From: Gambelia wislizenii
Lineage: Eukaryota > Chordata > Lepidosauria > Squamata > Crotaphytidae
DNA: 64,000 nt
NCBI GenBank assembly: GCA_030847615.1
Contig: JAUMIR010000003.1
Coordinates: 70,566,001 to 70,630,000, forward strand
Direction of reading: 5' to 3'
The position numbers were made by a program, and so were the translations under genes. The notes beneath the pieces are model-generated. The model searched no databases, was not told the origin of the DNA, and was given only the letters and a program-made list of their open reading frames with translations. Shown here piece after piece: positions 11,801-23,219 of this stretch. Numbering within the stretch: position 1 is the first letter of the stretch; every line of letters starts with the position of its first letter.

Positions 11801-14800
11801 ATACTCCTGAACAGATTAGTTCCTGCTATTGCAGAAGAACTTCTTCCTGAAAGCCAGTGTGGCTTCAGAGCCAATAGGAGTACTACATATATGGTATCTG
11901 CCCGTAGACAACTGCAAGAGAAAAGTAGAAAACAGAACAAGGGTCTCTATGTAACATTTGTTGACCTCATCAAAGCCTTCAACACTGTGAGTAGAAAAGG
12001 TCTGTGGCAGATCCTGGAAAGACTAGGATGTCCCCCCAAATTCCTTAAAATGATTATTTTGCTACACGAGGGACAGCGTGGTCAAGTCAGATATGGCAAT
12101 ACACTTTCAGAGCCCTTTCTAATAACTAATGGAGTGAAGCAGGGTTGTGTTCTTGCTCCAACTTTATTTACAATCTTCTTCAGCATTATGCTCCAAAGGG
12201 CTACAGCAGAGCTCGAAGAAGAAGATGACATCTGTATACGTTATCGTACTGATGGTAGCTTGTTTAACTTAAGTCGTCTGAGGGCTCGCACTAATACACT
12301 AAACTATCTAGTCCGTGAGCTGCTCTTCACTGATGCTGCTGCCCTTGCTGCCCACACAGAAGCAGCTCTGCAGCGCCTAACATCCTGCTTCGCAACAGCT
12401 GCAGAGCTGTTTGGGCTGGAAGTCAACCTGAAGAAAATGGAAGTTCTGTAACGAACACCACCATCCGCACATTGCCGTCAGCAAATCTGTACTTAAGTCC
12501 ATTCAGCAGTTCACCTACCTGGGAAGCATCATCTCCTCAGATGCCAAGATTGACAAAGAGATCAGTCACAGATCAGCAAAGGCATATAGCGCATTTGGAA
12601 GGCTTTACAAAAGAGTCTGGAGTAACAAACACCTGAGGCAAAGCACAAAAATCAATGTGTATAAGGCCATTATACTGTCTATTCTCCTTTACGTGTCTGA
12701 AACATGGGCCACCACTTACAACTCCTCGAATCTTTTCATCAGTGCTGTATACGCATAATCCTAAATATACACTGGACTGACTATGTGACGAATGTGGCTG
12801 TCCTTGAGCAAGCAGGGATCACCAGCATTGAGGCCATGATATTGAGAACACAGCTGTGCTGGGCAGGGCACGTTTCTAGGATGGAGGACCATCGCCTCCC
12901 CAAAATAGTACTCTCCGGTGAAATTGCCACGGGTCAGCGCTAGAGGGGCACTGCAAAAAAGAGATACAATGACTCCCTGAAACAACATCTCAGGCTTGGC
13001 CAAATTGATCACCAACACTGGTCTGTCCTGGCCTCACATCGGGAGGCATGGAGATGCACTATCCACAATGCTGCAGTCTTATTTGAGAACTCACACTGAA
13101 CAAATCTTGAAGAGAAACGACAACACAGAAAGAATCACAACCCAGAAACATCACCCAAGGAGACCTTCTGCTGTGCTTTCTGCAACCGGACTTGTTTATC
13201 TCGGATTAGCCTTTAGTCATCAGCACACTTGCAGAAAGCGTGGGATGATTCCTTCCTGAATCTTCATTTGCAAATCTTCATTTGCGAAGAAAAGCCAGAG
13301 AGAGAGAGAGAGAGATTCTTCTCAAATTCTATGACGAGTATTTTCACCATTTAGGACTTTTTCAGACGAAGAAAAATAATGCAAGCAGCCTCTCCAGCTT
13401 GCGAGGCTGCTGCGCTGCAAAGCGCTCCTTTCGTATGACGCTTGCCCCTGGCGGTACTGTTGCGGTACCGCAGGGAGAGCTGAGCGTCATATTTCGTTGA
13501 TTTTTACTCACGATCAACTTTTGTGAGTAAAAAATCAAGGAAATATGACGTTCAGCTCTCCCTGCGGTACCGCAACAGTACCGCTAGAGGGCAGCGTCAT
13601 CCGAAACTGACACTTTGCAGCGCAGCAGCCTCGCAAGCTGGAGAGGCTGCTTGCGTTATTTTCTTCATCCGAAAAAGTTCTTAGACTGTTACAGCAAGTA
13701 ACAAGTAAGCTTCGCGATCCAGAGGCAAAATGCTAAAGAGATTTTATTCAGAGTTTGCATGCTGACAGAGAGACATTAGGAGAGAACAATGGACACTACA
13801 CCTCAGTCAAAGCAATGCAGGCAGACAGGTAGATACAGCAAGGGACAGAGAGACATGATGAAAATGAGCAGAAGCTTCTCCTTAATGAGCAGAAGCTCTT
13901 TCCTTTGTCCAGGGCTTACAAGTTATATAGGCTCTATGTCACATACACAGTTAACCATTTGTCTGTACCATATACACTCAGTCACTGAGATCAAAGGAGG
14001 CCTTAGCCTAGGGATGTGATGTTACATGAAAGGAACTTCCATGGGAAACTACAGATAGGAAGGTAACACTGAGTTGTAAAATCCAAGGTAATTTCCTGAG
14101 CTTCCCTTCAAAGATGGCTTATGAAGCCAGATGTTTTATTGGCCCAATTGTAAAGGCAGGAAGAAAGGAAGGGCATGAGATACTCTGGGTGTGCCCAGGT
14201 GTGACCACATTAGACAAGCCCCAAGTATTCCTTTCCTAAGAAAACCCTATGAAATGTATGGGGTCACCATAAGTCGACAAGCAACTTGAAGGTACACACC
14301 CACATAATAACACTGTAATATATTGCCCAAACAAATCTCAGTGCAAATGAATGGGTTAATTTATTTCCTAGTACATAGTTCTAGGGTTGGCAGATCAGGA
14401 CTATCCCAGGCACTGAGATTTGGGGCCAAAATCTGAGACCTAAGGATGACACAAGAAGTCAATCCTTGTAGTGTTGTAGTGATGTTAAAAGGGTCGGCCC
14501 TTGGTGATGTCAGTAAGCATGATACAGTAAGTGTCAAATGCAATGGCACAAAGTCTAACAAATGAAGAAAAATATATATATCCACACACTTTTCAAGGGA
14601 ATGCTGTCACATTGAGATTCTTCCCCCTCGTCCTGCGAACTGGAGAAGATGGTTCAGAACCTGGGGAGCTCTGGCTAATGTGGCGCCAGTAGAATGCCAG
14701 TAGACATGGCTAATGTGGCGCCAGTAGAATGCTAGGAGAATGCAAAAGGACGCCAATATTAGACGACAATGTCCTTTGCGAACCCAGACTGGACAATCCC

Positions 14801-17800
14801 CACCGTCCTCCTGAATGATACACTTACACATGTTGTTGCATTACAAAGATTATATTTTGGTTACATCTTCAGAAAACATGGGTTAGGTACAGGTTAGTAA
14901 ATACATGTTTTTTTGGCAATAAATGGCCGCAACTTGCAAGCTGAATGGTTGGCGGCAATGCATGGGTCGTGACCTATCCTTGTGCCCACCCATGTGGGCC
15001 AAGGCCCCTGTGTTGGTCCATACCAACTTCCTGGAGGAGAGAGATGATGGCCGAGCCGACTGCTCGACTCCCTCTCCTCCCCTGTAAACATGATTAATCG
15101 CTGGGGGCGGGGTCTCCCTTGAACTTGAACTAGTGCTTGAACTTGCACTTGACCGAGACCCCTAGACCTCATGGCAGAGCCAAAAGGGATGGAGAGGCGA
15201 CGGAGCAGCCTTTTATCTGCTCCGTCGCCCCCCTTTCTGATGTCATCCGGCCACACCATAGGCCAGCCGGATGTCCCCCCCCCCTTCGGCCGCGGGCCAA
15301 TAGAGAGCAAGGAGGCTCCTCCCGATTGGCCGGCCATGGCTGCCCCGCCCCTTCCGGCCACGAGGCAGCCTGGGAAGGGGGAGAGAAGATGGCAGCCGCC
15401 AGGGGTGATCATGCGGTCCCCCAGACCCCTCCCCCGCCCACTGGGCCAGGGGGGCACCTTGGAGGGCTTCATGGGGGCGCTGGCCGGGCCGCAAAAAGGC
15501 CCACCGGCAACCGGCAGGCCCCCTTTGCATTCTTCTGGCGTTATGCTGGTGTTTCTTCTTGTTGATGGCTGAAGCTGTCAATAGCTCCCCCAGTTCTGTT
15601 TTGGTGCCGGCATTGCCAGTATGTGAAAACTTGAGCCATTTACCTCTTATGAATACAGAGAGAATGGCCAGTCTGGTGCAAACACTTCCAGGTGAGTTCG
15701 GGACATTCAGGTCAGTTTTGCTCTTTTTATGACCCTCCCTGGGTTACTTGGGACTTTTTAAGTGTGTCTTGGTGCTTGGTATCACTTTTTAGGCTTTGTT
15801 TTTGTTTTTGTTTTTGAATTTCCCAAGCAATGAAGTCCAAGCAGGATTTTGAAGAAGGAAATAAACAGGGTTCCATTCACTTCCTCTTTATTGCCGGGGC
15901 TGCCTTTGCAGACAGATGGAGGCAGACAGACCAATACACGTACTCTGACACAATAAATTCATTCACAGAAATTTCTGGAATCAAGGCTTTTTGTTCCCAC
16001 TGTTTTTTGGGTTCTCCCCCCGCCCCTGGACAAAAATGATAATGTTTCAGTGGTTTGAAAGCAGTATTGTCATCTCCCAAGGGAACATATTTCTTCATGT
16101 GTTCCACTATAGTGTTCGGTCAAAATGATATTGCAGTTTTTTTCATGTCAAGGTAAACCTGAAGGAAACAAATGGAAGCAGCAGTGTTGCAATGCATTGC
16201 ATGTTTCAGGTAGCTGATTTATTGCTAGTGATGACAACAAATATCTTGTATAAGGACACATCTATGCCTGGAGCAGTTTTTAGTTTTAAATAGATCATAA
16301 ACATGTGCGCATATCCACTTTTAGTGGGGATGAGGAATGTGTGGTCCTCCAAGTGTTGTTGGTGTATGGTTTCCCTTAACTCTAGCTAGCATAGCCAAGA
16401 TAGTGGGCGGTGGGAGTTCTAGTATAACAACTTCTATAAGGCCACATGTCCCCTTCCCTAGCTTACAGGTATACTTTTAAAAATATTGAAAAATAGTACA
16501 AACCTCTTTTTCTGTCCCTGATAGTGATTTTTCAATCCTTGCCTTTCCTGCTAAATACAATGACTTGGATACTAAGGTAAGTTAATGTAAGGAAGTTCAT
16601 GAAAGGAAAGCTGCATGTCCTCTTTTACATGTACCCTGTAAACTCAAAGTCTAATCCAGACTAATAATTGATTGAAGGGGTCTATTATAAGCAAGGAAGT
16701 TTTGAATCAAATGTGAATGTTTCACAATAATATGTTTTATCTTAAGTGAAACATGGTTAAAGAAAAGAGATCAAATGATTTTGTCATGGGACTGTTGAAT
16801 TCCGTAGCTGACATCAGGATTACGTATCAGTATTGAAACTGAATTTTTTATCATTGTTATCAGGCTTTATTTATTTATTTATTAGATTTATACCTCGCCT
16901 TTCTCCCAAGACGGGCTCCAAGGTGGCTTACAATCATTAAAAAATACAGCTAAAAACATCACAAATAGAAAAGTTAAAAAGAATTAAATTAAATTATCAT
17001 TGTTAAAATATAATTAAAATACATAAATTAAAAGCATAAAATCATAAAAATACAACAATAAAAGCAGCACACCAATTAAAATTTACATTTCAAATGCTTA
17101 CCTAAATTAAAAGCATCTTGAACCGCCAAGGAAAAGAGAGCAGGAGGTGGCCAACTGGACCTCCCATAGAAAGGAGTTCCACAATCTGGGAGCAGCCACG
17201 GAGAAGGCTCTCTCCCAAGTCCTCACCAACTATACCCGTAAAGGTGGTGGAACTGAGAGAAAGCCCTCTCCTGCCAATCTTTAACACTTGGGCAGGCTTG
17301 TATAGGGAGATGCAGTCCTTCAGATACTCTGGACCCAAGCCTTACAAGTATATTCTTACAACATCACAGTCTTACAACTGCCAATACAGTTATCATTTGC
17401 TTATATATGGCTTTATGTGTTGTGATATTAAGTTACATTGTACTGTCTGTAGGCTTCTGTTGTTTTTTATCTCCTGTGTTTCTCAAAGTATTATTTATTG
17501 TCCTATAAATACTTTTTTGATTATCTATTTGGAGTCCCCCCATCTTGTTTTCTGTTGGTGTTTTGCTCAGAATAATCAATAAAAGCATGAATACAATAAC
17601 ATGAATTAAGTATCAAAGCAGAAATATGCCTAGACTGGGTTTCAAGAATGGAGGCAGAGTTAATTGAAGACAGCTGTTTATTTATTGACACAGTGCCAGT
17701 CCAGATATCAGCACGGAATGTGAGCAAGCTGACACTGCAGAAGCATACACTTTACCATGTATAGCTGTTTTGGAATAGCTACCTAGTGGCAGTATAAACA

Positions 17801-20800
17801 ACATATTAAAAAATCATAGGAGGGTACTGGAAATATAGTAGCCAATCATGAAACAGCAGTCATTCAGCTATAATGGAAAATTATAAAGCAAGCACCATGT
17901 AAAAACTATTCATGCTGAACCTGCCTTCGTTTCAGGTTGTTATTGTTATCAGTAGAAAGTTGGTTGATGAAAGGGTCAGAGTGCTCTGCTTAATCTGCTT
18001 TTCCTTTAGAGTCCTAAGAGCTTAAATAACTGCATCTTCTAAATATTTCCTTGTTTTAGAATCCTTTTCCTTTAGTATGATTCTGCCTTCCTTTAGCCTT
18101 ATGGTCATCGCCTTCAGTAGGCTATAAAACAGTACCGTATATTAAGCATCTTTCTCTTTTTTTTATTAGGCGAAACCAGAATTATACCAGTATTCTGCGC
18201 TTTCTGTCGCTTGGAGACAAGAAGTTGAATCCATTTAACATCACTCACCGCTTTACTCATCTCTTCTGGCTAGGAGACCTGAATTACCGTTTAGAGTTAC
18301 CCCCAATGGTTAGAGAGCCCCCTTTGCTTCTCTATGAATCAGTAGTACTTGCCATTTATGCAGACTCTTTTAATGGTACTTAGAGTACTTTGCACACACT
18401 ATTGCACACATAGTTTTTATAAACAACCCTGTAAGTTAGGGCTCTATTATGATCTCCACCTATGAAAAATGAAGAACTGAAGCTGAGAGGATACCTGACA
18501 TCTATAAATTCATGGCTGAAATTAGATTTGGACTGGGACCCTTTTCAGATATCATCCTCTCCATTTAGATAGTCATACATAATTTTAGTGGCTGAGTAGT
18601 CTCACAACGTTTTACATACACAAACAGCCTTCTCCCTTGGATTGAGCTCAATACAAACCTATTCTGTTTCATATCAGAAGCATTACCTGCACTAATTGGC
18701 TGGCCCATATGTCAAATCACAAAGTCACTTTTCCTTTTCGGAGCAGGTTGTCAAGTGTGGGGAAAACAGAAACAACAACAAAAACCTTTTAAAAAATAAA
18801 GCTCTGAACCAGAAGTTGGGAAAGTTACTTTTTTTGAGCTACATTTCCTAAAACCTCACAGCAGTGGGCATGCTGCCTGGGAGATTTGGGAGATATAGTC
18901 CAAAACAATAACTTTCCTAAGTTTGAGCAAACATAAAAAGTGATGGAAAATACAAACAAATCCAAAGCAGGCTGGCTCCATGAAGTATGGTGAAAAGATG
19001 AACAGAAAGAGATACTTTCTATAGCAGAAGAGACCATGCTTACTCCTGTCTCCAGATTTATCTCTGTGCAGTCATTGGGTATTATTGTGTACCAGGGCTG
19101 CTTAAAGATGGTGCAGTTGTTGTGGTATTGCAGTGGCTCATTGCAGTGGCTCATGGGGTTGTGTACATGGCAAAAAATATCCGGGAAGAATTTGTGATGA
19201 ATCCCATTGGTCCCCACGCACATCATGGCAAACTCATGCTATTCAGAAGCAGGGGGGAGGGTAGCAAAAAAACCAGTAAACCCATGACTTTCCATCCCTC
19301 TATTTTACACTGACTTTTTGTGAAAGTCTGGGAAAAACCTCACTATTGGTTGTCTGATTAATCAGCAACTATCCCAGGAAAGGGGCACACAGCAGAGCTG
19401 AATTATGATTGGTTGGTCCTTGGAGGAGGCAGGCTTGCAAGGGAAGCCTTGCAATTCAGGATCTGCCATTTTTGAATGGCCCTGCATAGTGTCCCTGTTG
19501 CCTCCGAAGCCCAGCTGGCAGAAGCCCCCGCAGCCAGCAGAGAGCAGGGAGAGGGCTGAGCGGGCCAGACCTCCCCCCTCCCCTAGCCATCCATTTCTCC
19601 CTGCTTCCCACTGCCACCAAGAAGCAGCCGGAGCAGGCAGGGAGTCAGGCAGGACCGAGCAAACCAGACCTCTTCCCCTTCCCTAAACACCGAGAAGCAC
19701 CCTAGTCTGTGGGAGCTGTGGGGCCTCCAGGCAGAACAGGCTGCCATGGCCTAGGACTTTCCTCCATGAGTGTCAGAAGCGTCCTCAGTTGCAGGAGCTG
19801 AGGGGGCACCTGGCGGAATGGGCTGCTGCTGCCTAGGGTACTTCCTCCATGTCAGAAGCGCCCTTGACCGCAGGAGCCCATTCTACCCAATGCCTCTGCA
19901 GTTCTCACGGCTGAGGATGCTTCTTCCATGACTGGTACGGAGGAAGCATCCTCGGCTGTGGGAGCTGAGGGGGCTCTGGGTGGAATGGGGTGCTGTGGCC
20001 TAGGGCGCTTCCTCTGTGAGTATCAGAAGCACCTGGCAGAATGGACTGCCTCGGCCTAGGACACTTCTGACACTCATGGAGGAAGTGCCTAGGCTGCAGC
20101 AGCCCATTCTGCCAGCGCCTCCTTAGCTCCCACAACCAAGAACACTTCCTCCGTGACTGACACTCATGGAGGAAGCGTCCTCAGGTGTGGGAGCTGCAGG
20201 GGTACCACATCTTCCCAGAATAAAAAATGCTGTGTAGCTGGGCCATATTTTACAGGGAGTCCACATGATGTTATCATCTTGTGGTAATACATTTTTCCCT
20301 GAGTACTTCTTTTATTTACCCTCCCTCTTCCCTCAACACTTTTTTTGAGGACAGAAATGTAGCACAATCTCTATAGATGCAGATATCCTTCTGTCTAACT
20401 TTCTGTCTTTTAAAAAAAGAGGTGTAGTTTTGACATGGCAGACAGTGACCTATCAAACAGGTGAACTTATCATACATCAGCATATGTTCACTATAAACAA
20501 GCAAGTAGGAGCCTTCAAGTTACCTGTTGATTTCTGGCTGCCCCGTGAATTTCGTAGTGTTTTTTAAGGCAAGGAACACTCAGGGGTGGCTTGTCATTGC
20601 CTTCTGAAATCTAGTTTACAGCACCTGGTATTCTCTGGCTGTCTTCCTTCCAAGTACTAACCAGGCCTGATCCTGCTTAGCTTTCAAGATCAGACAGTAG
20701 CTGATGCCTTCAGGGTAACCTTTGCATTTTGTTCTGTGTGTTCTTAAATCAGTGTTTTTGGTAGCACTGAAATGTTCTCCTGGCTATTTTTTTTTTAAAT

Positions 20801-23166
20801 CAAAATTGAAATGCCTTTTAAACGGGAAAGTGTTATAGCAATATGCTGTTATAATGCATTTCCTCACACACACACAAAACCTCACAGCCCTTTCAATTCA
20901 CTGCCATTTTAGCAAAATGGTTTATTGTAGAGACTGGAAAGATCTTTTTCAAAAACAAACAATTAATTTGCATGGTAGCCATTAGCCTCAGTACAATTGT
21001 CAGTCCCAACTAGATTACACTGCATGAAACAACATAATTTACTTACCTAAGTGTTAATTTGCCAGGTTCCCATTGATTCAATGGATCTACTCTCGTTGGA
21101 ACTACCAAGTAGATTTAGGCCATTAATGGTGGCAATATACCCTTATAGTGCTGTACCACGATAAGTAGATATAAAAGCCATAATGTTATAGTGTAGTACC
21201 ATTATAGGGTATGGCACTGTAGTGCTATAATGCTGATTTTTTAAAAAAAACCATTTAGAAACTCTTTCTGGTTATTGACATTAACACACACACCCTTACT
21301 TGAAACAGTAGTGACTGGAAAGGGTGTTTTTTGGGTTTTTTTGTAATCTTAAAATGCAGAACATTATAGGATGTGGTGCCATTATACTCTTTCAAGTTTA
21401 AGTGTTATTTTGCTATCATTTTAATGTTTGAGGCTGTAGCTGGAAAAGTAGCTATTATTTTAGCACTACTTAGAAGAGTGATTTAAAAATAAGTGGATGA
21501 CAAAAAGAAGCCCACTGTAAAGGGAATAGATACTGCAGTGTTTCTCAGCTTTTAACCCTTAACCTCTTTTTCTAAACATAAAAATCACAGCTCCCCCTTC
21601 AAATCTGTGTAGTATCATTTTTTGTGTGTGTGATTTGAAATCTCATGACTAAAAACATGAGAAAACATTTGTAAACTTAAAAGCAGTTATTTTTTTATTC
21701 TCCCCCTCCCCAACATTAATTAATGTGTGCTATTGTACATTGTGAGAGCCAGCATGGTGTAGTGGTTTAAGTGTTGGACTATTACTCCAGGAAAATAGAG
21801 TTTGAATCCCCACTCGGCCATGGATACCTACTGGGTGACCCCGGGCAAGTCACAGTCACCCATCCTAAGAGGAAGGCAATGGCAAATCTCTTCTGAATAA
21901 ATCTTGCCAAGAAAACCCTATGATAGGGTTGCCATAAATTGGAAACAACTTGAAGGCACACAACAACAACAATACTGTACATTGTGGGACAATGCTATGT
22001 ATTAACAAAGCAAGGTACAATTTGGGTTTTTTTCCCCTGTTTAACATTTTTTTTCCAAAAAAAATATCAAATGCATGTTTTTTCAAATTGTAAATCTATT
22101 CCCTCAGATATGCTCCCATGGGGAGGCACATCTCACTGGTTGAAAATTCCTGGTATAGGGAATGTGTGTTCAGCTATGACAGGTTCAGCTTCAGTTTCTA
22201 TCCACATCGTCCCTTAAAAATATGAAAGAGTAGCACAAGGGGCACTACTGTTAAAGGAAAATGATTGGATATACAGAAAATGTGCAATATTTTCCTCATA
22301 GCCTAGAAATTTAATTGCAGTTTCACTTACAGTAGCAGAGCTATGATTTTATTTGTACTAGAAGCCATCCATCTGGAAGCAGCCCAGGTCTTATAAAGAA
22401 GGAATATTTTAAAAAACAAAAACAGGTGAGACTGTCCCAGATGGCATATAAATCTGGACTGGAATCATGGGAAATGTCTTTAGGAGCCAGTTTAACTCAT
22501 CATATCTTTCCAGGGACCATAAAAAATTAATCTACATTCTTATGTAGTGATTTGGAATAAAAACAACATCAGAACAGGACATGCAGAGTGGATGTTCTCT
22601 GTCATGCTGACACTCCAGTGATATCACCAAGCACATTTTAATTCCTTGGCTATTAACATAGCCATTCATCAAATATCATTAAAAACAAAAACAGAAACCC
22701 AAATTTTATCTCAGCCAAGTGTAGTAGTGACTTGTGGCTATGATGTCAATAGGGCAGTGAATCTGCTGTAGATTTTAGTCCAGATCATTAAAAAAAATAT
22801 CCAATGTGCTGAGCTCTACCCCTTAAATAGCTTCGTTTTCTTAAACAGTTCAGACTAAAACCTAGAGTGGATTCACTATCCCACTGACATCAGGGTCACA
22901 TGCTACGACTGTGTAAATATGTGTATATAGAATTGCAGCCTAACCACACAGTCCTGTGCATGTCAACTCCACAGGATGTTCTATTGAGTTTGGTGGCACC
23001 TGTTCCCAAACTAAGTGCGCTAAGGATTGCTATCTTAAATTAATCTGTCATAAGGAACCTAAATGCCTATAGTTAGTTCTACACATGATCCTGTCCAATA
23101 TGAAAGAAGGTTTATATATTATAGGAATGTATTACATAATACAAGGGATGTGTTATTTTGTAATAT

Positions 23167-23219
<53 letters not shown>

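Larger units (their letters stand above)
10488..14221 (-). mobile_element. Copy of the ~615-bp 'GGCTTGTCTA' MITE, split by three later insertions
   Basis: The left end is GGGCTTGTCTATATGAGCC. The right end, ...gagtattttcaccat / tTAGACAAGCCC, is interrupted by two later insertions. Without the LINE, the foldback MITE and the LTR it is about 650 bp, close to the relatives at 30995-31609, 42469-43080 and 51386-51967. Its orientation is opposite to theirs. It inserted in the 5S SINE between '...ccacctctaa' and 'caagtattcc...'. Confidence 0.75.
10149..14307 (+). mobile_element. 5S-rRNA-derived SINE broken by nested insertions
   Basis: The SINE head (gcctaaatactctaaag...atctgatcttggaagctaag...ggttagtacctggatgggag) resembles the internal promoter region of 5S rRNA. 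The tail (taagaaaaccctatgaaatg...gtcaccataagtcgac...cttgaaggtacac) resumes at 14222. The host flanks read TAACACTAT (10140-10148) and TAACACTGT (14308-14316), an almost exact target duplication. Removing the inserts at 10166-10345 and 10488-14221 reconnects the element into the order seen in the intact copy at 26551-26785. Confidence 0.8.

Noticed and set aside
11891..12451. 186-codon reverse-transcriptase frame as a functional host gene
   Set aside because: The catalytic aspartate pair is lost, neighbouring frames are broken, and the target duplication shows it is an inserted LINE.
14894..15472. 192-codon minus-strand frame in CpG-rich DNA
   Set aside because: Low-complexity Gly/Arg/Pro composition, other frames are also open, and the flanks are transposon-like. 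Kept as a repeat, not a gene.
21745..21820. tRNA gene
   Set aside because: The A- and B-box-like segments belong to a SINE with a Bov-B-type tail and target duplication; no tRNA cloverleaf was recognised.
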